Source of the DNA: an uncultured Alphaproteobacteria bacterium | GTDB taxonomy: Bacteria; Pseudomonadota; Alphaproteobacteria; Thalassobaculales; Thalassobaculaceae | Assembly (NCBI GenBank): GCA_902629125.1 | Contig: CACOPQ010000004.1 | Span: 62,001-126,000 of the forward strand | DNA: 64,000 nt | Direction of reading: 5' to 3' | Shown: positions 18,373 through 26,874 of the stretch, one piece after another | Position numbering within the stretch: position 1 is the first letter of the stretch | Layout: every line of letters starts with the position of its first letter | The notes under the pieces: generated by a model | Told to the model about the DNA's origin: nothing | What the model saw: only the letters and a program-made list of their open reading frames with translations | Database searches by the model: none | Made by a program: the position numbers and the translations under genes

Positions 18373-18551
18373 GAATTAGAAACAAATATTATGTTTGTTC
18401 CTGATTACATGGCAGAAAAACTGAAAATTTTGCAAGCCAGGTTGGCCTAAAACTGCCAGTAGCGTATGACCTTTCGATGAAGCAAATGAGACAATTTGGC
18501 CTTTATATTTTAGAACCGCGCCCCAACAAAACTGATAGAGCGGAACGCTGA
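18373..18551 (+). pseudogene. Peroxiredoxin-like (AhpC/TSA) gene remnant, frameshifted
   Basis: Reading from 18373 gives ELETNIMFVPDYMAEK, then at the five-A run at 18416-18420 the frame changes and continues as TENFASQVGLKLPVAYDLSM, then RQFGLYILEPRPNKTDRAER to a TGA at 18549. The second piece resembles the region of bacterial peroxiredoxin-like proteins between the active-site helix and the C-terminal strand (FAxxVGLxxPVAYxL, LGLYxxxPR). One added A restores a continuous frame. The redox CxxC part and the C-terminus are missing, so the copy cannot be functional. The assignment is by remembered family pattern only. Confidence 0.4.
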
Positions 18552-18670
18552 CGTAACAGAAAAAAACAGAATACACTTTTAAAACTGTAATTTTTTAAGA
18601 AATGACTTCTAACAGAGTTTTTTAAAACTCACGTCGATATTTTTGCCTATTTGTTTACCGCTCGGTTTTT

Positions 18671-18943
18671 CTAGTCAGAAACCTCTGCAATTTCTTCTTC
18701 CGCTTGTTCAATCGCGCGGTTAAGTGCTCCTTGAAGCGCCTTTGCTGATTCAAGAGTTAATTCAACAGCAGTTCGCTTTCCAATGCCTTCTTCTCCGTTC
18801 ATGAAATCAATAGTTATCGCCTCCTCTAGAAGAGCGTGGTGAGGATGATCATAACAAACAACCGCCTGCCTCAATTTAAACCATGAGTTACCATCCTTAC
18901 CTTTTCCCTCTGCATCGACGATTTCAACAATAGAAGTACACAT
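18671..18943 (-). CDS. DUF6295-like small protein
   Basis: A 90-residue acidic protein. The beginning MCTSIVEIV, the middle WFKLRQAVVCYDHPHHALLE and the TIDFMNGEEG then AVELTLESAKALQGAL pattern match a small conserved family of unknown function (DUF6295, from memory). It starts 5 bases after the stop of the upstream dienelactone-hydrolase gene, so the two are almost certainly translated from one mRNA. The conserved DHPHHALLEEA histidines could bind metal, which is inference. Confidence 0.7.
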   Translation of the reverse strand: MCTSIVEIVDAEGKGKDGNSWFKLRQAVVCYDHPHHALLEEAITIDFMNGEEGIGKRTAVELTLESAKALQGALNRAIEQAEEEIAEVSD

Positions 18944-18948
18944 AATAA

Positions 18949-19695
18949 TTACACCGAAAGATATTTTTCAAAGAAGGCAAATGTTTTTTGCCAGCTATCT
19001 ATAGCTTGTTCTACTCTGTAAAGCGGCGTGTAATAGTACCAGATTCCATGGCCTGCATCGTCGTATCTATGAAATTCATAATTTTTGGCATATTTCTTCA
19101 ATTCTTCTTCATGCTGATTTACTTGTTCAACATTTGGTGCACGGTCGTCGTTTCCAAAGATGCCTAATAATGGACAAGACAACTTTGACGTCATATCAAT
19201 TGGTTGAACTGGTTGCTTCTCTGGACGATCATCTTCGGCCTGCACAACGCGACCACCCCATAAATCAACCACACAATCAATATCATCTCTTTTACATGCA
19301 TAAAGAAAGGCTTGTCTCCCGCCAGAACAACTTCCAATCAAGCCAACTTTTCCATTGCTCCAAGGTTGAGACCGCAGCCACTGCACTGCGCCTTTCGTGT
19401 CACCAACCATTTGGTCATCGGAGACGCCTCCCTCTGCGCGTGCCTTCGCTGCCACATCGTCTGAGGGTCCATAACCAATGCGATCGTACAGATTATGGCT
19501 TATTGCTGCATAGCCATGATGAGCAAATCTTCGAGTAAATTCACGATAGGTTTCATCCCAGCCAGGTAAATGATGTATTAACACGACCCCGGGAAATGGT
19601 CCCTTCCCCATGGGACGAGCTGTGTAAGCATTGATAGCATCACTGTTATGCCCGTTGATCTTTATTGTTTCCACAATCATACTTTCGTACGTCAT
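18949..19695 (-). CDS. Dienelactone hydrolase family protein
   Basis: A 248-residue alpha/beta hydrolase of the dienelactone hydrolase type. The nucleophile is C123 in GSCSGG, followed by DLWGG, the acid-bearing IFGNDDRAPN and a catalytic histidine in DDAGHGIWYY. Dienelactone hydrolases open 4-carboxymethylenebut-2-en-4-olide to maleylacetate, which would connect to the maleylacetate-reductase-like gene at 12664-13824, but the family is broad and other lactones or esters are possible. It is the first gene of a two-gene operon with the DUF6295-like gene and is divergent from the nitroreductase. Confidence 0.87.
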   Translation of the reverse strand: MTYESMIVETIKINGHNSDAINAYTARPMGKGPFPGVVLIHHLPGWDETYREFTRRFAHHGYAAISHNLYDRIGYGPSDDVAAKARAEGGVSDDQMVGDTKGAVQWLRSQPWSNGKVGLIGSCSGGRQAFLYACKRDDIDCVVDLWGGRVVQAEDDRPEKQPVQPIDMTSKLSCPLLGIFGNDDRAPNVEQVNQHEEELKKYAKNYEFHRYDDAGHGIWYYYTPLYRVEQAIDSWQKTFAFFEKYLSV

Positions 19696-19865
19696 TTTCG
19701 TTTCCCTTATTTCTGAAAAAGGAGTTCTAGTTTATGAAACACCTTCCAATTGTAATTCGAATTTAGACATAGCGTGTAAATTATTCCAAGAGAAATGAAC
19801 TAATTACACTGTCCGAGCAATCTATCCGCTAGAACCAAGCAACAAGTATAAGGTTATATGAGATC

Positions 19866-20513
19866 GTGACCAAATTTGATGTCAAGCACACAGATACTTT
19901 ATTAACAACTACCCGAGCGGTGCGAAAGAGATTAGACCTTAGTCGGCTTGTAGAAGAGCAGCAAATTAAAAAATGCTTAGAAATCTCTCAACAGGCTCCC
20001 ACAGGTTCCAATCGCCAGGGTTGGCAATGGGTTATCATCACTGATAAAGAAAAACGGCGAATAATAGCCAATTATTATCGCCAAGGTGCAGGCAATTATA
20101 TCGAAGAGGGGAAAAATTCTGCGAGAGACAAAGGCGATGATCAGGATTTCAAAGTGTTTGAATCTGCACAGTATTTAGCGGATAACATGGAGGATGTTCC
20201 CTTACTGGTTATCCCGTGCATAGATACTAGTCATATGCCTCTTAACGCCCCAGGGCGTAAATGGCTATCTCTTGGCGGGTCTATATTCCCAGCGATTTGG
20301 AGCTTTCAACTTGCGTTAAGGGCGCGTGGCCTTGGTTCCTGCATAACAACGCTTCACTTAGCCTATGAGAGAGAAATATCAAAAATTATTGGTATACCTG
20401 ACAACTTTGCACAGGTTGCGTTACTGCCAGTCGCCTACACTAAGGGAACTGAATTTAAACCTGCTAAGCGTCCCCCGGTTTCTGAAATAATACATTGGAA
20501 CAGTTGGGAATAA
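19866..20513 (+). CDS. Nitroreductase family protein
   Basis: A 215-residue FMN-binding nitroreductase-fold protein. TTRAVRKRLDLSR with the Arg pair that binds the FMN phosphate, QQAPTGSNRQGWQWVII, and the late ALRARGLGSCITTLHL segment are typical. These dimeric enzymes reduce nitro groups, quinones or enones with NAD(P)H. The start is GTG at 19866. It is followed 30 bases later by a plus-strand alpha/beta hydrolase and forms a two-gene unit divergent from the dienelactone hydrolase operon. Confidence 0.9.
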   Translation: MTKFDVKHTDTLLTTTRAVRKRLDLSRLVEEQQIKKCLEISQQAPTGSNRQGWQWVIITDKEKRRIIANYYRQGAGNYIEEGKNSARDKGDDQDFKVFESAQYLADNMEDVPLLVIPCIDTSHMPLNAPGRKWLSLGGSIFPAIWSFQLALRARGLGSCITTLHLAYEREISKIIGIPDNFAQVALLPVAYTKGTEFKPAKRPPVSEIIHWNSWE

Positions 20514-20543
20514 ATATTAACTTTAAGCGCTAGAAAATAGTTA

Positions 20544-21359
20544 ATGGAGATTAGCGTGCCCCAGGTATCGACCAAACATGGATTTCTCGAGTATGCGATT
20601 ACGGATTCCTCTTCGCGTTGGAGGAAGCCAACGGAAACAATTTTATTCCATCATGGCGTCGGCATTGATATGGATATTTGGATAGATTGGCTGCCACATC
20701 TTTCAAACAACTTTAGATGTGTCCGGTTTGACATGAGAGGTTGCGGAAGGTCAAGCATTCCGCCAGACGGTCAAAGATGGAGCATGGAGGAAATGATGTC
20801 TGATGTGCTTGCAGTGGCAGACGCTGCTGGCGCTGACAAATTTCACCTTATTGGTGAATCTATCGGTGGAACAATATCGCTTTATACAGCTCTGAATGCC
20901 TCGAATAGAATAACGACTGTGACGGCACTCTCAACGGGACACCGAGGCAATTATATCAATCAGGTTGGGAGTTGGAGAAATACTGTTGAGCAGGAGGGGT
21001 TTTCGGCATGGACAACAAAAATGATGGAGCATAGATTTTACGCTGGTGCAGTACAAGATGATGTATATCAGTGGTTCTCTAAGACCCAAGCTAATTCAAA
21101 CCCTGAAGTCACATTGGCGCTTGGAGAATTGCTGATGGCTCAAGACCTTTCCCAAGATTTAAATAAATTGAAGAAGCCTGTTTTACTCATACATCCCGAC
21201 TCTAGTCCGTTTCTTCCCGTGAGTATGTCCGCAGAAATACATTCTTTACTGCCAAACTCCCAATTGATGGTTATCCCACATGCAAAGCATGCTATAGCAT
21301 GTAGCCATGCAAAAGAAGGAGCAGAAGCCTTTTTAAACTTTATAGATTGTTACAATTAA
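20544..21359 (+). CDS. Alpha/beta hydrolase, 3-oxoadipate enol-lactonase-like
   Basis: A 271-residue alpha/beta hydrolase with an oxyanion HHGVGIDMDIW segment (36-46), FDMRGCGRSS (62-71) and the nucleophile S106 in GESIGG. The histidine lies in PHAKHAIACSH near the C-terminus. It resembles PcaD-type enol-lactonases and related carboxylesterases. It lies 30 bases behind the nitroreductase gene and is probably co-transcribed. With a dienelactone hydrolase and a maleylacetate-reductase-like gene within 8 kb, ring-cleavage product metabolism is plausible, although no dioxygenase for ring cleavage is seen. Confidence 0.85.
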   Translation: MEISVPQVSTKHGFLEYAITDSSSRWRKPTETILFHHGVGIDMDIWIDWLPHLSNNFRCVRFDMRGCGRSSIPPDGQRWSMEEMMSDVLAVADAAGADKFHLIGESIGGTISLYTALNASNRITTVTALSTGHRGNYINQVGSWRNTVEQEGFSAWTTKMMEHRFYAGAVQDDVYQWFSKTQANSNPEVTLALGELLMAQDLSQDLNKLKKPVLLIHPDSSPFLPVSMSAEIHSLLPNSQLMVIPHAKHAIACSHAKEGAEAFLNFIDCYN

Positions 21360-21421
21360 TACACTAAGTAATTAACGATAGTGTATGTTGCATCGCATAA
21401 AAATATATTTACCGATAGGTT

Positions 21422-21477
21422 TTGGCGACCGAGAAAAGTTTCTAACCTACAACCCTCTGTTAAAAAAACAGATACTC
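21422..21477 (-). pseudogene. Decayed 3' portion of a tRNA-Arg(UCU)-like gene
   Basis: These 56 bases align without gaps to 26009-26064, the 3' three-quarters of the intact tRNA-Arg gene, in the same orientation. By hand count 40 of 56 positions match, including TTGGCGAC at the CCA end, AACCT and CAACCCTCTG around the T-arm and variable loop, and CAGAT with CTC near the anticodon arm. The anticodon loop is reduced to A/T-rich sequence and the T-stem is broken. Beyond 21477 the match fades. It is either the distal attachment-site copy of an old tRNA-directed insertion or a dead tandem tRNA. Confidence 0.65.
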
Positions 21478-21533
21478 CTCTAGAAGTAGCCTTAATGATT
21501 TCTATGGGTTGTCTGCAAACGTTACTCACATGA

Positions 21534-21701
21534 TTATTCTAATAAATTCCTGTAACTATTTTGAGCAGAGGCAACAAAAACGGCTTCAAAACTCCCACGT
21601 TCGTCGAACCACAAGCTGTGATTTATTTTTTTCGAATAGAAACTCGCGAGCACGAAAGGGAAAATAACAAGTAGGAATTTTCTTTCAGTTCTGCCATACA
21701 C
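21534..21701 (-). CDS. Possible 55-residue exported small protein
   Basis: A GTG at 21701 opens a 55-codon frame. It starts MYGRTERKF, then a hydrophobic LLVIFPFVLASFYS that looks like a signal peptide or membrane anchor, then a polar tail (WFDERGSFEAVFVASAQ). No family is recognised and the ribosome site is weak, so it may be chance or the remnant of a larger gene. It would be divergent from hydantoinase pair 1. Confidence 0.25.
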   Translation of the reverse strand: MYGRTERKFLLVIFPFVLASFYSKKINHSLWFDERGSFEAVFVASAQNSYRNLLE

Positions 21702-21862
21702 TTACTCGGAAAATAATACTTTGGAAACTATTATGAAACCTGTTTAATGAAGACTAAAGATGACCAGAATTCTAACCGATATTAGCAACTTTGAACTTAA
21801 CGTGAGTAGATTAAAAACATGCAATATAGGGTACTTAAGTTTCAACCTAAGGAGAAGAAATA

Positions 21863-23887
21863 ATGCTATGGGTCGGTATCGATACTGGCGGCACTTTCAC
21901 CGATCTGGTTGCCTATAATTCCGAGACAAGAAAATTGATTTCCCTGAAGACGCCGTCAACGCCGGATGATCATGCTCTTGGCGTAATAACCGCTGTGAAG
22001 AAAACAGGGATTGAGTTGCCAAAGATCACCGGTTTTTCGCATGGCACTACAGTGGCTACCAACACAGCGCTAGAACATAAAGGAGCCAAGCTGGGGATCA
22101 TTACAACGCGAGGCTACCGAGATGTGTTAGTTATAGGCCGTGGAAACCGTACGCAACTATATGATGTAACAGCCGTGCGCCCGGCCGGAATTGTCCAGCG
22201 TGAACATATCATGGAAGTGGATGAACGCAGCACTGTCGACGGCTTGATCCATAAGCATCTTAACGAAGATCAAGTTGCATCGGCCTGCACCTATTTTCTA
22301 TCGGAGGGGATTGAAGCAGTTGCAGTGTGTTTCCTGCACGCCTATGCCAATTCTCGGCATGAGCAGCGGGCAGCTGAAATTGTCCAAAAATTGATGCCCG
22401 AGGTGCATGTCTGCACATCAAATGAAATTTTGCCGGAATACCGTGAATTTGAGAGGTTTTCGACTACCGCTCTTAATGCATTTGTAGCACCGCGCACTGG
22501 ACGGTATTTAACCCAATTGGCAGATAAGCTTGCTGACACAGGCTTGACTACCCCAGTTCGTGTAATGGCGTCAAACGGTGGAACTTGGCCGGCGGTTCGC
22601 ATGGCTAACCGGCCTGTAAACGCATTACTATCAGGGCCAGCCGGCGGTGTAATCGCTGCAAGCGTACTCTCCGAAGCACTAAATATCCATGACATTATCA
22701 CGTATGACATGGGCGGTACGAGTACTGATGCCTGCATGATCCGAAATGGGACCTATGGTATGAACCCAGAAGGAATGGTCGGGTGGTATCCAAATCGGGT
22801 GCCACAAATTGACATTAATACCGTCGGAGCAGGTGGAGGGAGTATAGCCTATTTGGAAGCAGGTAATTTTTTAAATGTTGGCCCGCAATCGGCCGGTGCG
22901 GAACCGGGACCAGCTTGTTATGGAAAAGGTGGAACGCAGCCAACCGTAACCGACGCCAACGTAGTACTCGGTCGATTTCTTCCTAGTGACGCCCTCGGTG
23001 GCTCTATCTTTATCGATGTCAAAGCTGCTCAAAGTGCTATAGCTCATATCGCCAAAAAGTTGAAACTTTCAACCGAAGCCATGGCCGAAGGGATAATCCA
23101 ACTCGCGGTAATTCAAATGACCAGCTCCGTTAAAGAAATTTCAGTGATGCGCGGCATTGATCCAAGAGATTTTACTCTCGTTGCTTTTGGAGGAGCCGGT
23201 CCAATGCATGGAGCTTTGATTGCAGAAGAACTAGGTATGGCCCGGGTAGTAATACCGCCGCTCCCAGGTAACTTTTCCGCTTTTGGATTATTGGTCGCAG
23301 ACACAAGGCATGACGTAGCTAAGACCGAGATTATGCAGCTAGAATTCTCTGATATAAGTGATATCCGTAGAGCTCTGAAACCCTTGGAGAATGAGGCAAG
23401 AGAACGGCTTAGGGCCGACGGTTTTGACAATGATCAAATACGAATCGAGGCTAGTTTAGATATGCGTTATGTAGGTCAGTCCTTTGAGCTCAATATTATG
23501 CTGCCAGCTGCATTCACGGATACTGAAGAACTGATGGAAGCCTTTCATCGAGCTTATGAACAGCGATACTCACATCGAGATCGAGGCTCCGGTGAAGTGG
23601 TAGCCTTTCGTGTCACCGGCTTTGGAACTGTGGATCGTCCTCCTTTACCGTCAGTCCTTGGTGGCAACGACCTGGCTGGCTCTGTTCGAGATAAGCGACA
23701 GGTAATTTTTAATGGCGTATCCAAAGAAACAACCGTTTATTGGCGAGAAGACCTACCGTTGAATACAATTTTCGAGGGACCTGCGATCATAGAAGAACTT
23801 GGATCCACTACCGTAGTTCCACCTAACTTCAACGTATCAATGGACCGAACGGGTAGTCTGATCTTAGATCGGAAAACAACAAAATGA
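21863..23887 (+). CDS. Hydantoinase/oxoprolinase subunit A (HyuA), pair 1
   Basis: A 674-residue ATP-dependent subunit of the HyuA/5-oxoprolinase/acetophenone-carboxylase family. GIDTGGTFTDLVAY (5-18) is the N-terminal phosphate loop of the actin-like ATPase fold; FSHGTTVATNTALEHKGA, YDMGGTSTDACMI and TVGAGGGSIAYLEAG continue the standard order, and the C-terminal beta domain has RYVGQSFELNI. With HyuB it activates and opens amide, lactam or carbonyl substrates using ATP. Its stop overlaps the ATG of the partner gene (ATGA, 23884-23887). No racemase or D-hydantoinase lies nearby, so the substrate is open. It lies between a tRNA-Arg remnant and the intact tRNA-Arg gene. Confidence 0.93.
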   Translation: MLWVGIDTGGTFTDLVAYNSETRKLISLKTPSTPDDHALGVITAVKKTGIELPKITGFSHGTTVATNTALEHKGAKLGIITTRGYRDVLVIGRGNRTQLYDVTAVRPAGIVQREHIMEVDERSTVDGLIHKHLNEDQVASACTYFLSEGIEAVAVCFLHAYANSRHEQRAAEIVQKLMPEVHVCTSNEILPEYREFERFSTTALNAFVAPRTGRYLTQLADKLADTGLTTPVRVMASNGGTWPAVRMANRPVNALLSGPAGGVIAASVLSEALNIHDIITYDMGGTSTDACMIRNGTYGMNPEGMVGWYPNRVPQIDINTVGAGGGSIAYLEAGNFLNVGPQSAGAEPGPACYGKGGTQPTVTDANVVLGRFLPSDALGGSIFIDVKAAQSAIAHIAKKLKLSTEAMAEGIIQLAVIQMTSSVKEISVMRGIDPRDFTLVAFGGAGPMHGALIAEELGMARVVIPPLPGNFSAFGLLVADTRHDVAKTEIMQLEFSDISDIRRALKPLENEARERLRADGFDNDQIRIEASLDMRYVGQSFELNIMLPAAFTDTEELMEAFHRAYEQRYSHRDRGSGEVVAFRVTGFGTVDRPPLPSVLGGNDLAGSVRDKRQVIFNGVSKETTVYWREDLPLNTIFEGPAIIEELGSTTVVPPNFNVSMDRTGSLILDRKTTK

Positions 23888-25917
23888 GCAAAATAGACCC
23901 TGTCACATTAGAGATTATGACTGAAGGCCTTATATCAGTAGTACGTGAGATGCGGGCTACAGTTTTCCGCACAGCTCGCTCGGTAGCCATCTATGAAGCG
24001 CGAGACTTTTCTTGTGGTTTATTTGATGCTACAGGCCAGGTGGTGGCTCAGTCGGAGGATATTGGAAGCCATGTTGTACCTTTACCTTGGTCCGTTGAAC
24101 AATCCCTGAAAGAACTCGGTGATGACCTTGCGCCGGGTGACGCCATTTTGATGAATGATCCTTATCGTGGTGGAACACACCTAAATGACGTTACTATCAT
24201 TTATCCAGTATTCCATGATGGTAAATTGGTATTTTTTCCTGCTGTGCGTGAACATTGGGCTGACGTCGGTGGGTCTGTCCCTGGTTCAATGTCCGGTACT
24301 GCAAACGAGATATACCAGGAAGGTATCCGTATTCCGCCATTAAAAATCATGGAAGGTGGTAAAATCAATAACGCAGTTATGGAATTGTTATTATCAAATA
24401 TGCGAGTTCGCGATGAACGCTTGGGCGACTTCAATTCGGGCATGGCCGCCTGTAAAACGGCCGAGAGAAGACTTCGCGAATTAATTTCCCGCCACGGGCT
24501 GGATCCGTTGCTAGCTAGCGTAAACTTAAATCTTAAACGCTCGGAAAAACGGATGCGAGAAAAGATTTCATCTTTACCGGATGGCGATGTCTACTATGAA
24601 GATTATTTGGAAACCTTTGGGCCAAACGGGCTTGAACCATTATTGCTGCCTCTTAGATTGACGATAGCCGGTGATAAGCTCACAGCCGATTTCACCGGCG
24701 TGTCTCCTCAAGTTCCAGCACCGGTAAACTCAACTCTGGCGGTTACCGCGGCATCGGTATTTATTACTTTAAAGTCAGCACTGGACCCAAAGCACGCCTT
24801 AAATCATGGTTCATTTCGGCCGGTGACTGTAATCGCGCCTGAGGGCACTATTGTCAACGTAACTCATCCAGCCCCAGCGGGTAGTCACGGTGAGATCCGT
24901 AAGCGAGTAATAGCTTGCATGTTGGGTGCCTTAAGCCAGATCTGCCCAGAATTAATTTCTGCTGACATCCATCGTACATCATTCCATAATTTAATTGGTG
25001 GAATTGACCCGAAGACTGGACGAGAATTTGTACACTACGAATGGTCGGCCGGTGGAAATGGTGGATTTAAAGGTGCTGATGGACCAAGCGTTATGGCGGC
25101 AATCGACTGGGGAGATCTTAGTACAGCGCAACCAAGTGAAGTATTGGAAAGTAGATTTCCGTTGCACATTGAATGGACACGTCAGGGGATTGATTCCGGC
25201 GGGGCTGGTTACAATCGTGGCGGACTTGGTATGCGGCGAAGTATTATGCTGACCCGCGGTAGTGCATCCTATTCATTACTTTCAGATGGAGCGGTTATGC
25301 CACCGTTTGGCGTGTTAACTGGTCAATCTGGGGCACGTGTAGAATCATTTATAATTCGTGACGGTAAGCGGATCGACTTCCCCACACCTGGAAAAGTTGG
25401 AGGTTTCCCGATGAAGGAGGGTGATAGGTTGATCCTACAGTCAGCTGGTGGTGGGGGGTATGGCGATCCATTGACGCGAGAAATCCACCGCATTACAGAA
25501 GATTTGCGCGCTGGACTTATCTCAATGCAAGCAGCAACAGAGATTTATGGAGTAGTACTGAAGGATGATAATACAATAGATCAAGATGCCTCAGTAGAAC
25601 ATAGAGAAAGGCTTTTGAAAGCTAGGCCGACTTTGCAGGCTGCCATCGCTGACTTTGATTGTTACAAGACCGTCGGCTATAGTCGAAAACGAATCTGCCG
25701 CGTAAACCCCGCTGATGCACAACGCTTCGGTCAAACGATCGACGATTGCATTGAAATTCTTGGACCGACTGGCACGCCACTGCGCGCATGGATAGAAGTG
25801 GATGAAAGTGTTGAAGCTGGTCAATTACCTCTAGATACCCTAGGTCTAGGGGTATTAGGCGCCGAGGAAGGCGACGACGTGAAAGTACGGTCCTTGCTGA
25901 TACCCGTTGTAACGTGA
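23884..25917 (+). CDS. Hydantoinase/oxoprolinase subunit B (HyuB), pair 1, with C-terminal extension
   Basis: A 677-residue HyuB subunit. DPVTLEIMTEGL, NDPYRGGTHLNDVT, EHWADVGGSVPGSMSG, EIYQEGIRIPPLKI and GGGGYGDPLTREI are the usual conserved blocks. The HyuB body ends near residue 540. About 130 further residues follow that are absent from the other two HyuB proteins here (556 and about 558 residues). This tail has CRVNPADAQRFGQTIDDCIE, then GTPLRAWIEV and EEGDDVKVRSL, which looks like a small double-psi beta-barrel. It is translationally coupled to HyuA by a 4-base overlap. Confidence 0.92.
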   Translation: MSKIDPVTLEIMTEGLISVVREMRATVFRTARSVAIYEARDFSCGLFDATGQVVAQSEDIGSHVVPLPWSVEQSLKELGDDLAPGDAILMNDPYRGGTHLNDVTIIYPVFHDGKLVFFPAVREHWADVGGSVPGSMSGTANEIYQEGIRIPPLKIMEGGKINNAVMELLLSNMRVRDERLGDFNSGMAACKTAERRLRELISRHGLDPLLASVNLNLKRSEKRMREKISSLPDGDVYYEDYLETFGPNGLEPLLLPLRLTIAGDKLTADFTGVSPQVPAPVNSTLAVTAASVFITLKSALDPKHALNHGSFRPVTVIAPEGTIVNVTHPAPAGSHGEIRKRVIACMLGALSQICPELISADIHRTSFHNLIGGIDPKTGREFVHYEWSAGGNGGFKGADGPSVMAAIDWGDLSTAQPSEVLESRFPLHIEWTRQGIDSGGAGYNRGGLGMRRSIMLTRGSASYSLLSDGAVMPPFGVLTGQSGARVESFIIRDGKRIDFPTPGKVGGFPMKEGDRLILQSAGGGGYGDPLTREIHRITEDLRAGLISMQAATEIYGVVLKDDNTIDQDASVEHRERLLKARPTLQAAIADFDCYKTVGYSRKRICRVNPADAQRFGQTIDDCIEILGPTGTPLRAWIEVDESVEAGQLPLDTLGLGVLGAEEGDDVKVRSLLIPVVT

Positions 25918-26009
25918 TCAAAAAACGATACTGACGCTCGATATTACCGTACTTAAAATCAATCCTTTCTATTAGCTGTTTTGTGAAAGGTCATGATTTC
26001 ATTGAGGAT

Positions 26010-26086
26010 TGGCGACTCCGGCAGGACTCGAACCTGCAACCCTCTGCTTAGAAGGCAGATGCTCTATCCAGTTGAGCTACGGAGCC
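26010..26086 (-). tRNA. tRNA-Arg (anticodon UCU)
   Basis: The minus strand folds as a full cloverleaf. The acceptor stem is GGCTCCG paired with CGGAGTC (one G-U). The D stem is GCTC/GAGC, the anticodon stem TCTGC/GCAGA closes a CTTCTAA loop with anticodon TCT, and the T stem GCAGG/CCTGC encloses TTCGAGT. The discriminator G is followed by an encoded CCA at 26012-26010. It reads AGA (and by wobble AGG) codons. Two decayed relatives lie at 21422-21477 and 38872-38949, in the same orientation. Confidence 0.97.
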
Positions 26087-26874
26087 GACGAGGAGAAAAT
26101 AGACGCAAAACCCGAGGAAAAGCAAGACTTTTAGAGGAAAAACCAAGAGAAAGTCTTGAGTTTTGGTGAAAATAAAATAGCGGTTTTATTACAGAGGCTT
26201 AGTTATGTCCCGTTATCCATCATAAACCTTACACATGACGATTTTGCCGTAACCTTTTATCAACATTAATAACTAAGGTAAGGAGTGAGAAATGAGATTA
26301 GGCCAATTTAAAAATAGCACCGGGGTAAAGAATGACAAGAGAACTTAAATTAATTGAAGTCTGACATGCTAAAAATTAAAAAAGCTAATTTCATTATGTG
26401 GCGATTGGGAGAACTCTTCCCAGTGCCCCCTGTTCCATTGGATCACAGAAGTTTATACGAGTTACTTGTTGGTTGGTCTGCGGTATTTCGGACCTCAGGG
26501 CGATGCAATACGACCGTCCAAATATCATCATTTTTATCTAATTCTACAGCCATTATTTCTTCTTTTCGAAATGTTTCTTCGTGAAGCCTTAACCAGGCCT
26601 ATTTAAAATACAATCAAGCAAAACTCGATTTAAATACTTCAACCAACTATGCTCTACAATAAAATGACAGTACAAGATGGGATAACTCTACCGATAAAAA
26701 TTATCAAATAGCTTCCGAATAAAATTGATCTAAGTTTACTATTTTCAAACTAGGTTGTTTCTAAGTAGATTGAAATCCTCTAAAATTTCGTGGAAAAGCG
26801 TTGATACACTATAACAGTCTTAAAACCTTACTCATATTCAGTGATCTCGAAGAAGCGCAAGCGGGTTTTCTATC
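26087..26874. other. 788-base gap with gene debris between tRNA-Arg and an acyl-CoA dehydrogenase gene
   Basis: The first 50 bases are the 5' flank of tRNA-Arg and are partly repeated at 38950-38996. An enoyl-CoA hydratase remnant occupies 26443-26553 on the minus strand. At 26292 an ATG behind a good AAGGAGTGAG ribosome site opens an 18-codon frame (MRLGQFKNSTG...) that could be the truncated start of a lost gene. No intact gene longer than this is supported. Confidence 0.5.
26443..26553 (-). pseudogene. Enoyl-CoA hydratase remnant (N-terminal 36 codons)
   Basis: ATG at 26553 opens MAVELDKNDDIWTVVLHRPE, then VRNTADQPTSNSYKLL and a TGA at 26443. The DIWTVVLHRPEVRN pattern is the first beta-strand and N-x-x-D turn of crotonase-family enoyl-CoA hydratases, correctly placed about 10 residues from the start. 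Beyond the stop no crotonase sequence can be followed, so this is a truncated or eroded gene. The intact crotonase at 460-1233 has a different sequence (LFILDRPEAGN), so it is not a local copy of that gene. Confidence 0.6.

Larger units (their letters stand above)
21360..21862. other. Gap before hydantoinase pair 1 with tRNA-like remnant and possible small ORF
   Basis: This 503-base stretch holds a tRNA-Arg-like remnant at 21422-21477 and a possible 55-codon minus-strand reading frame at 21534-21701; both are listed separately. The last 150 bases before the hydantoinase gene should carry its promoter. A ribosome site AAGGAGAAG lies 6 bases before the ATG at 21863. No other gene, repeat or RNA is recognisable. 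Confidence 0.6.

Noticed and set aside
26354-26584. 76-codon plus-strand frame
   Set aside because: The minus strand here carries the enoyl-CoA hydratase remnant with its own start, so the plus-strand frame is antisense noise.
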